Assembly (NCBI GenBank): GCA_965140355.1
Contig: OZ223192.1
Span: 376,556 to 440,555, forward strand
DNA: 64,000 bases
Reading direction: 5' to 3'
From: Acetobacterium sp965140355
Lineage (GTDB): Bacteria > Bacillota > Clostridia > Eubacteriales > Eubacteriaceae
Below are positions 37,414-45,989 of this stretch, piece after piece; position 1 is the stretch's first letter; each line of letters begins with the position of its first letter. The translations under genes and the position numbers were made by a program. The notes below the pieces were generated by a model. The model was not told the origin of the DNA. It did not search any database and saw nothing but the letters and a program-made list of their open reading frames with translations.

Positions 37414-38676
37414 ATGCTAAAAAAAGAATTCACTTACGAGCTTGCAGTTTCCTATGCAAGGGAAGATCAAGCGATTGTAGACACGTTTGCAGTGGATTTT
37501 AAAAAAGTTTTCGAAAATGTTTTTTTCCAGGATAAGGAAAGACCAGGCGATTTGGAAAGCAATCACTTTAAAAACCAATTGAGAAAAATATTTGGTGAAC
37601 TGACGAGAGTGGTGGTTGTATTTTATTCAAAAGATTATTTAAAGCCAGAAAAGGAATTTACTAAAGCGGAATTCGATAAAATCATTGAAAAAACAGTTGA
37701 TGAAAATGACGATTTTCTCTGGTTCATCATCAATCTTGACGATGCGGTAATCGATTCAAGAATTGAAAATAAATTTTATCATAACTATAGGGAAAACGAG
37801 AGAACAGATAAAAATTACAATCAAATCATAACCGTTATTAAGCAAAAAATTATGGAACATAACATGAAGAGTCAGTACTTTGATGATAACCAGATGATTG
37901 ATTTAAAAGTACAAACACGGCTTAATCCTGCTCATCAGCTAAAATGGGAAAGCTGCTATAATTGGTGTTTTTTAGAATATAGCTTCGCATTGAGTGAAAT
38001 AAAAATAACAAAAGAGTGGATGAATCCGATTAAAAGTGGGCTGTTTAAAGATTTTAATTATCTTAAAAGTTTAGAGTCCTTTCAATCCAACAAAATTAAT
38101 CTTGTTTTGAATTGTCACCTAAGTGTTGCCTATGCCTTGGGGTATTTGTATGGAGACATTTTCAAAGGTCGGGCTAGCAACAATATTTTGCTACGAGGTT
38201 TAGTTAATTCAATAGGTTTTGACTTTTCCCAAATATCGTTTAACGAAGCAGTTAGTAATACATCAGGATTGGAAATAAAGACGAGTGAGAAGGATAATAA
38301 GGCTGAAGATATTGTAGTGATTATTAATATTTGCAAAGGGAACAGATCGATAAAAGAAACAGTCGAAGAACAATTGAAAAGTAAGTTTAAAATATCCTAT
38401 AAAAAAGTCATTGAATTTAATTATTTTGAAGAAATAGCTGATCCGCAAATACTCGTGCATTTTGCAAAGATAATAACTGATAAAATTCAAAAAGAAATAA
38501 ATGGACAAGGCAAAGCAACCTTACAAGTTTTCTCTCGGTCATTAACCCCACTTATGTTTTTACTCGGAGGATCATTTAATGGATTGGGGTGTGTCCAACT
38601 TTATGAACATGATTTTGACAGTGGCAACAATGCTTATATTCAATCATTTAAAACGAATGATTTGATAGGAAAATAA
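37414..38676 (+). CDS. TIR-SAVED fusion: cyclic-nucleotide-activated NADase effector
   Basis: 420 residues from ATG 37414 (MLKKEFTYELAVSYAREDQ) behind GGAGG. Residues about 1-150 form a TIR domain (AVSYAREDQAIVD, VVVVFYSKDYL, and AEFDKI with Glu86 as the candidate catalytic residue). Residues about 200-420 form a SAVED domain, seen in the HLSVAYALGYLYGDIF and SRSLTPLMFLLGGSFNGLGCVQLYEHDF segments. Known TIR-SAVED proteins are CBASS effectors that form filaments with cyclic trinucleotide and cleave NAD. Here the gene precedes cmr1 by 13 bp, implying that it responds to the cyclic oligoadenylate made by the type III Cas10. Domain calls are by recognition, not search. Confidence 0.8.
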   Translation: MLKKEFTYELAVSYAREDQAIVDTFAVDFKKVFENVFFQDKERPGDLESNHFKNQLRKIFGELTRVVVVFYSKDYLKPEKEFTKAEFDKIIEKTVDENDDFLWFIINLDDAVIDSRIENKFYHNYRENERTDKNYNQIITVIKQKIMEHNMKSQYFDDNQMIDLKVQTRLNPAHQLKWESCYNWCFLEYSFALSEIKITKEWMNPIKSGLFKDFNYLKSLESFQSNKINLVLNCHLSVAYALGYLYGDIFKGRASNNILLRGLVNSIGFDFSQISFNEAVSNTSGLEIKTSEKDNKAEDIVVIINICKGNRSIKETVEEQLKSKFKISYKKVIEFNYFEEIADPQILVHFAKIITDKIQKEINGQGKATLQVFSRSLTPLMFLLGGSFNGLGCVQLYEHDFDSGNNAYIQSFKTNDLIGK

Positions 38677-38689
38677 AAGAGGTGATTTA

Positions 38690-39673
38690 ATGATAAAAAC
38701 CCAGTTGCATTGTGAATTATTATCCCCCATGTTTAGTAATGGGGCAGATAAAAATACTCCAGAGTTAAGAGCCAGTGAATTAAAAGGTCTAATCCGTTTT
38801 ATATTCCGGTTGTGTCAAGTTGGTGAAGACTGTAAAACTGTTGAGGAATTGCGTAATAAAGAAAACAAATTATTTGGGGATGCAGAAAAGATGGCTTCGC
38901 CGATTAAACTTTCGATGTTGATGGAAAAAAAAGCTATAGATGGCAATAGTCAGATCGTTGATCAGAATCTGGTAATGCATAAATCAATTAAAGTTCCAGC
39001 GTTTAAAACAAAAACAGCGATAAAGATTGAGCTTAGAACTAAAGGGTGTGTTCTGAGGGAGCAGCATGAGAAATATGTATTGTTAACTCAGTTTGCATTG
39101 CTACTAGGAGGCATGGGAAAACGAATGCGGAGAGGCCGGGGTTCATTGGTTGTTAAACGTATTGAATCGGACATCGACCTGCTCAATCAGGGTGACTGTG
39201 TTTTCTCAAAACCCGAACAACTCTTGAATTTCATTTGTCAAACATTAAATAACCCCATGCTTTCGGGGGAAGGGGCTTATAAGCTTGATGAAAATCAGAT
39301 CGTTCCAGTAAACGTAATCAACAGAAAATATCCTTATATTGAACGAATCGTTCTTAGTGATGGTGCAACTGATATTAACAGCATATTAAAGAAAATAGAC
39401 GATGCATCCCATGTAGTGAATGCCACATATCCTTCTATTTATACAGGATATGCGATATTAAAAAATATTTATAATAATGGTAAAATAATATGGAAGAAAG
39501 GCGACAAAATGTCATCCTCTTTAATCGTCAGTCCAGTTAAAATTGGCAAAAACATTCATCTTTTGTATACCTTCATTAAGCCGATTTTTGAAAACAAAAC
39601 AATCAGCAGCTTAGAAATAGAAAAAAAGGATCATAGAAACTCCTTTAAAAAGCTTGTTGAGGATGGAAAGTGA
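38690..39673 (+). CDS. cmr1: Type III-B CRISPR RAMP protein Cmr1
   Basis: 327 residues. The N-terminal RAMP signature is clear: CELLSPMFSNGADKNTPELRASELKGLIRFIFR (about residues 6-38), followed by the KLFGDAEK segment (about 60) and GGMGKRMRRGRGSL (about 138-151), the glycine-rich loop. Cmr1 is a Cas7-like subunit at the head of the Cmr complex that contacts the target RNA 3' end region. It follows the TIR-SAVED gene by 13 bp and precedes cmr2 by 12 bp, so all are in one operon. The family is usually 300-400 residues; length is normal. Confidence 0.93.
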   Translation: MIKTQLHCELLSPMFSNGADKNTPELRASELKGLIRFIFRLCQVGEDCKTVEELRNKENKLFGDAEKMASPIKLSMLMEKKAIDGNSQIVDQNLVMHKSIKVPAFKTKTAIKIELRTKGCVLREQHEKYVLLTQFALLLGGMGKRMRRGRGSLVVKRIESDIDLLNQGDCVFSKPEQLLNFICQTLNNPMLSGEGAYKLDENQIVPVNVINRKYPYIERIVLSDGATDINSILKKIDDASHVVNATYPSIYTGYAILKNIYNNGKIIWKKGDKMSSSLIVSPVKIGKNIHLLYTFIKPIFENKTISSLEIEKKDHRNSFKKLVEDGK

Positions 39674-39685
39674 TAGGAGGAAAGG

Positions 39686-41409
39686 ATGAGTAATCAGGCG
39701 ATTTTTATTTTTACCATTGGTCCGGTTCAGTCTTTCATAGCTCAGGCCCGTAAAGCTCGGGATTTATATGCAGGAAGTTACTTGTTGGCGTATGTGACAG
39801 GACGAACAATCAAGGCTATGATAATGTATGATCATAAAATTGAAGTCGTATTCCCAACAGTTAATAATGATTATAATATTCCCAACCGAGTGGTGGCCAT
39901 TGTTAATGATTATGACGATGATAAAAAAAAGAACCTTGGCAGTTACCTGGAAAACGTTGCCCGAGGTGTATTGACTGAAATAAGCGAAAATCTGATTGGA
40001 AAAACAAATAAAAATATAAAAGAAGACTTGAAAAAATTATATCAAAATCAAATTGCATCACATCTGGAGGTGTTTTGGCTTTTTCATGATTTTGAAAATT
40101 ATCGTGAGGGGTATCAAGAAGCTATAAAGCAACTGAGTGAGATTAAGCGATTAAAACCATTTCATCAAAACACAGAGTGTTGTGGCAGAAAATGCTCCCT
40201 GAATCCCGATAAGAATGTTCTTTTTAGTAACATGGCCATGCAAAACAATCAACTGATAGCAATTAATAAAGATAATTTTCCCTATGTACTTGGTGAAAAA
40301 GAAGGTCTAAGTGCAATGGGTTTTGTCAAAAGAGTCTTATATTTGGATGATGTAAATATCGGGGAAGGTTTTCAAAAGTCCTTTCCTTCAGTGGATGAGA
40401 TCGTGCTTCGAAATAAACTAAGAGATGAAAATTATGTTAAAAGCCTTGAAGCAATCGGATCTGAAAATTGTCACCTTATCCTGGATGTTTATAATGGTGT
40501 TGCGGTAAAAATCAATGAAAAAAATTTAAATGAAAGGAGTGCACTAGAGTCAGTTAAATCGCTTGTTGAAGAAATTAAAAAAGAAGAAGCAAAAACAGGA
40601 AAACGTTTGCTCACGTCTTATTATGCAATCGTTAAATTTGATGGGGATAATATGGGTGATTTATACAAAAATGCAGAATTGAAAAACGGAATTGAGTTTA
40701 AACAATTTCATCAGGAGCTCAGTAAAAAACTATGTGCATTCGCTTCCTCTGTGAAAAGCGATGTGAAAAAAGAAGAAGGGGAGGTCATATATACCGGTGG
40801 CGAGGATTTTTTAGGTTTTATTGCCATCGATTCCCTTTTTCCAGTTTTGCAGCGTCTGCGAACCACCTTCAAATCGATTGATCTCAGTCAGTATATTAAT
40901 GTCCGGCTGACATTTTCAGCCGGGATTGCCATTGCTCATGTAAAAACCCCCTTAAAACAGGTGGCTAACATGTCCGATGAAATGGAAGCGTTTGCAAAGA
41001 GTATTGATACCGACAAAGATGCTTTTGCCGTTTCGGTAATGAAACGCAGCGGCAATCATTTAAAGATGCGCTTAAATTTGCGACTAAATCTGATACTGAA
41101 TCTGATACTATTGAAACCATTCGTAAACTAATGACCAGTATTTACGATTCAGAGATTTCAAATAGCTTTGTCTATCGACTCAACGCGGTGCTGATCAAAA
41201 TAAAAAACATCGATAGTAAAATTAAAAATGACATTGTCAAGTGTGAGATCAAAAGACAGCTTCAACGAATTGATGAAAAGAAGGACTACTCAGGCTATAC
41301 CGAGCTATTCTTTGAATTTTATCAACGCTTCGATGATCTGGAATCCTTTATTAGCGGACTGGAAATCCTACTATTTTTAACTCGAGGGGGTGAAACAGAT
41401 GTACTATGA
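39686..41409 (+). pseudogene. cmr2: Cas10/Cmr2, HD-less, with a 3' frameshift
   Basis: Reads through 39686-41131 (481 residues) and continues in the +1 frame to 41409. Starts directly with the palm entry IGPVQSFIAQARKARDLYAGSYLLA, so there is no N-terminal HD nuclease domain. A zinc-finger-like pair CCGRKC lies at about 165-170. The first palm motif is FDGDNMGDLY (about 318-327); the second is GGED at 371-374 instead of GGDD. Near 41068 the run CATTTAAAG lacks one base; restoring one T rejoins HFKDALKFATKS and the C-terminal helical domain SDTIETIRKLMTSIYDSEISN. Cas10 makes cyclic oligoadenylate. Whether the shift is real, programmed or an assembly error is unknown. Confidence 0.85.
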
Positions 41410-42502
41410 AATCAATGCTCTGGACAGCTTGTTTTTTCGGGATGCTGCGCCATTTAGTGTGGCCACCGATATTTATGCGAAAAGTATATTTCCACCATTG
41501 CCATCGGTTTATTATGGGGCTTTAAGGAGCGTTTATTTCTCCCGAAATATGGATGATTTTAAAAATGCGAATACAGATAGCGATCCAACATTAAAACTGA
41601 GGATTGGGCTGACGGCACTTAAGTACCAAAATCTGTTGATGTTTCCTCAACCCCTGGACACCGAAGTCAGGAAGGTGATCAAGAATCAAAGTGAATCATA
41701 TCAGCTGTCATTGTTATCATTAAAAGAAGTGGAAAACGTTTCTTCCTATCCTTTATCTTGCCGACTAACCAGTAGTTGCAATGATAAAGAAAGCCAGGTT
41801 AGCGGGGGGCTGTTTTTTAATCAATCCGAGCTGGAAAACTATCTAAACGGTACCGAAACAGAATTTGCTTCCACCCCCTTACAGGATCTCATCACAAGGG
41901 AACGGCGGGTTGGGATTAAAATCAATCGAAATACCCGTATTACAGAGGATAAATTATTTTATCAGATGGAGTCGGTTCGCTTAGAAAATGAAAAAACATC
42001 TATTATTTTGGATATAAGCGGAATGGCATTACCGGATGAGGGCATGATTAAGTTGGGCGGTCGCGCTAAAGGTTCTTTTTTCAAAAAAAGTGAGAAACAA
42101 ATTAAGATCGAATTAAGTCAAAAAAACGCTGATTATTTTAAGTTGTATTTTTCAACACCAACGTATTTTGAAAACGGCTGGTATCCCAAATGGATCTCCG
42201 GCGAAGATTTTATTGGAGAATTCCCTGCCAATGGTCACAAAATTAAATGCAAATTAGTCGCGGCAGCGGTTGGTAGATATGTGGGTGCCGGAGGATATGA
42301 CATGAAAGAAAAACGACCTAAAAAGATGAAATATGATATCCCGGCGGGTAGTGTGTATTATTTTAAATTACTGGAAGGTAGTTTTTCGGACGCTCAGCAG
42401 CTTTTTCATATGAAGAACATCTGTGATGATATAAGTGATGCTAATCAGGGATTTGGATTTTGTTTTGTAGGAAATGTAAGAGGAGAAAATCAAAATGTTT
42501 AA
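41399..42502 (+). CDS. cmr3: Type III-B CRISPR protein Cmr3
   Basis: 367 residues from ATG 41399 (MYYEINALDSLFFRDAAPFS), with AGGGGGTG upstream; an in-frame GTG at 41390 is possible. The N-terminal LDSLFFRDAAPFS is the Cmr3 signature, followed by PPLPSVYYGALR (about 35-46) and, in the C-terminal half, the glycine-rich RYVGAGGYDMKEKRPK (about 296-311). Cmr3 (Cas5-like) binds the 5' tag of the crRNA next to Cmr2. The start lies 11 bp upstream of the end of the shifted cmr2 frame, and the stop overlaps cmr4 by 8 bp. Confidence 0.93.
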   Translation: MYYEINALDSLFFRDAAPFSVATDIYAKSIFPPLPSVYYGALRSVYFSRNMDDFKNANTDSDPTLKLRIGLTALKYQNLLMFPQPLDTEVRKVIKNQSESYQLSLLSLKEVENVSSYPLSCRLTSSCNDKESQVSGGLFFNQSELENYLNGTETEFASTPLQDLITRERRVGIKINRNTRITEDKLFYQMESVRLENEKTSIILDISGMALPDEGMIKLGGRAKGSFFKKSEKQIKIELSQKNADYFKLYFSTPTYFENGWYPKWISGEDFIGEFPANGHKIKCKLVAAAVGRYVGAGGYDMKEKRPKKMKYDIPAGSVYYFKLLEGSFSDAQQLFHMKNICDDISDANQGFGFCFVGNVRGENQNV

Positions 42503-43493
42503 TTTAACAAAAGCAGTATTTATGACAACACTGACATCTACCCATGCAGGTAGTGGCAGTCAGGTTGGGATTGTAGACCAGCCAATTCAGCGGGAGGTTC
42601 ATACCACCTTTCCTAAAATTGAGGCTTCCAGCTTGAAAGGGTGCATAAAAGATTCCCTTGTTGATGGATTGTTGCAACGATCAACTGACGTTGTTAAAAA
42701 TGAAAAATTACTGACAGCAATGCTAGGCTCAGATCCTGGAGCCAATGATACAGATACTTCTGCATCGGTGGTATCATTCACTGATGCCAGACTATTATTT
42801 TTCCCGGTTAAATCCGTTAAAGGCGTTTTTGCCTGGATTACCTGTCCCCTCATCTTGAAACGCTTTGTGGATGAAATGAGGATGTCAGGAATTGAGCTTT
42901 CTGATCAACTGCCACCCGAAAACTCCGTAACGACCAAAAGTAAATTGCTTTTAAGTAATAAAACAAAAATCATGCTGGAAGAGTTTCCGATCACTGTCTT
43001 CGAGTGTACCGCATTAGACACGCTGATTGACGAAATTAAAGCGTTTTTGCCGGAAAATGCGTTAGTAAAGTCATATCTCAAAGATCATACTGCAGTTGTC
43101 AGTGATGATGAGTTTAAAGATTTTGTGAATTTGTCAACCGAAGTAATTACCCGGATCAGAATAAATAAAGAAACGGGCATTGTTTGTGACGGCGCATTAT
43201 TTAATGAAGAATATCTGCCCTCCGAGACAATCCTTTACAGTTTGATGATGGTTGCCCCTTTATTTCTTGACAGTACAAAGCAAGAAAAACTGCCAGAGGA
43301 GCTAAAGAATGTCGATGATCAGCCAAAGGCGATTTTGGACATTATAAAGGAATCGCTGCCAAATATCGTCCAACTCGGAGGCAATGCCACTCTTGGCAAA
43401 GGCTTACTGGGGATAAACGTTGCCTCTGAATCGCAGCAAGACTTGAAGACAGACATGATCGACAGCGTGAAAGGCGGGTTACTCCATGACTAA
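42495..43493 (+). CDS. cmr4: Type III-B CRISPR protein Cmr4 (Cas7 backbone)
   Basis: 332 residues. Family features: THAGSGSQVGIVDQPIQRE (about 16-34), with Asp28 matching the target-RNA-cleaving aspartate of Cmr4, then TFPKIEASSLKGCIKDSL (about 37-54), SVVSFTDARLLFFPV (about 92-106) and the glycine-rich LGGNATLGKGLLG near the C-terminus (about 293-305). Several copies of Cmr4 form the helical backbone that holds crRNA and cuts target RNA at 6-nt intervals. It overlaps cmr3 and cmr5 by 8 bp each, suggesting translational coupling. Confidence 0.94.
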   Translation: MFNLTKAVFMTTLTSTHAGSGSQVGIVDQPIQREVHTTFPKIEASSLKGCIKDSLVDGLLQRSTDVVKNEKLLTAMLGSDPGANDTDTSASVVSFTDARLLFFPVKSVKGVFAWITCPLILKRFVDEMRMSGIELSDQLPPENSVTTKSKLLLSNKTKIMLEEFPITVFECTALDTLIDEIKAFLPENALVKSYLKDHTAVVSDDEFKDFVNLSTEVITRIRINKETGIVCDGALFNEEYLPSETILYSLMMVAPLFLDSTKQEKLPEELKNVDDQPKAILDIIKESLPNIVQLGGNATLGKGLLGINVASESQQDLKTDMIDSVKGGLLHD

Positions 43494-43902
43494 TCGTGAA
43501 ATGATCGAAAATGGCCGAGCTGAGTATGCCTATAATACCGTATCAAAGTTTGTTGAGGAAACCAATGATCAAAAAGCTCGAGAAAAATATCGGACTAGGA
43601 TCATTACAATGCCGATGATGATTAAAACAAATGGGTTTGGAACCACGATGGCGTTTTATTTTTCAAAAAATAATAGTCAAGAATATTATCGGCTTGCCTA
43701 TGAACACATTGAAGAATGGTTAATGCAGCAAAAATACCTTGAAAATAGCGGCAATGTGATGCAAAAGATTACATCATCAAGCATCGATGATTATAAATTA
43801 ATGATGAATGAAACCATGGCTTTGCTGGAATGGATGAAGCGATTTGTTGAAGGTTTGATCAAAGTTGAAAAGAGCGCAGATAATCAAGTCCATGGAGAAT
43901 AG
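43486..43902 (+). CDS. cmr5: Type III-B CRISPR protein Cmr5
   Basis: 138 residues, all helical, normal for the small subunit. Features: RAEYAYNTVSKFVEE (about 10-24), KYRTRIITMPMMIKTNGFGTTMAFYFSK (about 34-61), EHIEEWLMQ (about 72-80), and MNETMALLEWMKRFVEGL (about 110-127). Cmr5 forms a minor filament along the Cmr4 backbone. The start ATG overlaps the last codons of cmr4, and cmr6 begins 9 bp after the stop behind AGGAG. Confidence 0.92.
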   Translation: MTNREMIENGRAEYAYNTVSKFVEETNDQKAREKYRTRIITMPMMIKTNGFGTTMAFYFSKNNSQEYYRLAYEHIEEWLMQQKYLENSGNVMQKITSSSIDDYKLMMNETMALLEWMKRFVEGLIKVEKSADNQVHGE

Positions 43903-43911
43903 GAGAAGCAT

Positions 43912-45012
43912 ATGCCTGATTTGAATGGAAAAATAACTAAATGGTTTTCAGAAAAAAAATACGGACAGATTAATTGTGGAGAAATATTTTTTAACTTTGA
44001 AGAGAAGGATCTTTCTGAAGATTTAAAAAAATCAATAAAAGAGGGGTTAGAAGTATCCTTTTTTGTTCAGAAACATGCTAAAGGACAAAAAGCGAAATCA
44101 ATAGAATTATATTGCGTTGATAAAATAGATAATATTATCGCTTATAATCTTCCAAGGGATAGTAATGGATTAATTAATGAAGAAAAAGGTGGCGAAAATT
44201 ATACCTTGATGTTGAATCGTTTCTCAAGGAGAGTCTTTTTAGAAGAAGAAATAGTGGCTATGACTAAACCTGAACTTTATTATCATTGTGTAGGTGGTAA
44301 GAACAATGACTATATGAAACCACTAAGTCTAGATTTTACAAAAGAGATTATCAAACAGCTAAAGAAAAAAAATAAAGAAATCATGCTTTATAGCAAGTCT
44401 AAGGTTGAAATTAAGTTTAAAGTGTTTGATAAACTTGCCGTTGGCATTGGGGGACAAAGTCCTTATGGTAATGTTGCCTTAATCACCTTGCACCATATCT
44501 ATGGTATTCCATATATTCCGGCCAGTTCGTTAAAAGGTTTGCTGAGACATTATTTTGAAATGGAAGTCTTGAAAAGCAGAGAAAATAAAATGCATAAGAA
44601 CACTTTTTTAGATTTGTTTGGCGCTGATGAGAACGAGGACGGAGGTGCACGGCAGGGAAAATTGTTTTTCCTTGATGCCTTTCCAACTGAAACGCCAAAA
44701 CTCACCTTTGATGTGCTTACCCCACATAATAGTGACTATTTTGGGAAAAAAGGAGATAGGAATCCGCTAGGCGGAGAGACAGTGGATAATGATCCGCCGA
44801 CTGATTATAGCAATCCTGTCCCAACTTTTTTCCCAGCAATTATGCCGGTGAATTTTGCAATATATATCGGTGCATTTTCAGACATCGATGAGGACACAAT
44901 GAATGCAGTAGGAACTGTTTTAAAAGAGGCATTAGAGAATTATGGCATTGGTGCAAAAACATCCGTTGGTTATGGCCTGGGTCATGCTGAGTTAATCAAA
45001 TCGAATAACTAG
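43912..45012 (+). CDS. cmr6: Cmr6 with an N-terminal cold-shock domain
   Basis: 366 residues. Residues about 1-68 form a cold-shock-like OB fold: GKITKWFSEKKYGQI corresponds to the RNP1 side, EIFFNF to RNP2, and EGLEVSFFVQKHAKGQKAKSIEL to the last strands. The Cmr6 RAMP domain starts at about 160: AVGIGGQSPYGNVALITLHHIYG, then YIPASSLKGLLRHYFE (about 201-216), and a C-terminal GIGAKTSVGYGLGH (about 346-359) glycine loop. Cmr6 caps the complex near the crRNA 3' end. The cold-shock domain is not part of usual Cmr6 proteins and may add RNA-binding. Co-transcribed with cmr5. Confidence 0.9.
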   Translation: MPDLNGKITKWFSEKKYGQINCGEIFFNFEEKDLSEDLKKSIKEGLEVSFFVQKHAKGQKAKSIELYCVDKIDNIIAYNLPRDSNGLINEEKGGENYTLMLNRFSRRVFLEEEIVAMTKPELYYHCVGGKNNDYMKPLSLDFTKEIIKQLKKKNKEIMLYSKSKVEIKFKVFDKLAVGIGGQSPYGNVALITLHHIYGIPYIPASSLKGLLRHYFEMEVLKSRENKMHKNTFLDLFGADENEDGGARQGKLFFLDAFPTETPKLTFDVLTPHNSDYFGKKGDRNPLGGETVDNDPPTDYSNPVPTFFPAIMPVNFAIYIGAFSDIDEDTMNAVGTVLKEALENYGIGAKTSVGYGLGHAELIKSNN

Positions 45013-45090
45013 AAAAGAAGATAGCTGATTGGCGAAAGAGAATTTTCAAGGTATACAAACTTAAAGTTCAAGAAAAGGATAAGACAACAG

Positions 45091-45819
45091 ATGATCACAC
45101 AAGCAAAAATAAAACTTGCTAAAACCGCTAAGGCTGAATTAAATTCAGCCTTAGCGGTAAAAATACATGGTTGGTTACTAAATACCGTTTCATCCGCACT
45201 TGGTGAAAAACTTCATGCCTTTGGAGAAGTACGTCCCTATAGCTTATATGTAAAATCAAGCGACAGAGACTGTGACTGGCTGGTGTTAAATATTCTCCAT
45301 GAAAATGCCTTAGAGCTTTTAGAAGTTGTGGCAAATATGCAGTATTTAACACTCAGTGGAATAAAAGAACCAATTATTGTCTGCGGAATTCAATCGGTTA
45401 TTGAAAAATCGACCAGGGATATTTTAGAAGAGAAAGATAAGACCGAATTCAGACTTGAATTTTTAACACCAGCGACGTATAAACTTAATAATCAATACAG
45501 TAACTGGTTTGACTTGAGTCGCCTGATTATGGGATCAGTAAAAAAGCTGAATGCTTTTGAGAATACAATGATTAACACACGAGATTTTTATGGCATCAAC
45601 GAAAGTATCGATATCCTCAATTATCAACTAAAGAGTGTCAAATATCTGATTAATAGTAACCCAATCAATAGCTTTATAGGTGATGCGAAATGTAAAGTGA
45701 GTGGCAAGACGGAAACCATGAGACAATTAAAGCAGATCTTGAATTATTGTCAATATTCAGGGATCGGTGCTAAAACCGCGATGGGAATGGGAGGCTTTCA
45801 TTTGGAGACAATCAAATAA
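45091..45819 (+). CDS. cas6: CRISPR endoribonuclease Cas6
   Basis: 242 residues. Cas6 features: the N-terminal ferredoxin-like strand followed by AVKIHGWLLNTVSSALGEKLHA (about 22-43), the FLTPATYKLNNQY segment (about 129-141), and the glycine-rich GIGAKTAMGMGGFHL near the C-terminus (about 224-238). His26 (KIHGW) or His42 is a candidate catalytic residue. It cuts pre-crRNA at the base of each repeat, leaving the 8-nt tag. It is the last cas gene, 78 bp after cmr6. An exact 16-bp hairpin lies in codons 12-23. No cas1 or cas2 follows. Confidence 0.88.
   Translation: MITQAKIKLAKTAKAELNSALAVKIHGWLLNTVSSALGEKLHAFGEVRPYSLYVKSSDRDCDWLVLNILHENALELLEVVANMQYLTLSGIKEPIIVCGIQSVIEKSTRDILEEKDKTEFRLEFLTPATYKLNNQYSNWFDLSRLIMGSVKKLNAFENTMINTRDFYGINESIDILNYQLKSVKYLINSNPINSFIGDAKCKVSGKTETMRQLKQILNYCQYSGIGAKTAMGMGGFHLETIK
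45124..45158. repeat. Perfect 16-bp hairpin inside the cas6 5' coding region
   Basis: ACCGCTAAGGCTGAAT (45124-45139) and its exact complement (45143-45158) are separated by TAA. The hairpin encodes KTAKAELNSALAV of Cas6. GC content of the stem is higher than the surrounding sequence. Confidence 0.9.
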
Positions 45820-45989
45820 ATCATTGCCGCATTTCCGTAGCTACGATTGTCTACCACAACATAGAAAAATAACCATTGTTTACGAAATCAAAAATTTTTC
45901 ACACAACTATTCAATTTTCTAAACTATAAATGCATCAAGATACTGTTTATTGGGCATTAATTTAAATAATCAAAAAAGAAAGGCAAGTC

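Noticed and set aside
41131..41409. Separate small gene between cmr2 and cmr3
   Set aside because: Its protein is the C-terminal part of Cmr2 in a shifted frame; upstream bases in this frame encode KDALKFATKSDTES, contiguous with the Cmr2 sequence.
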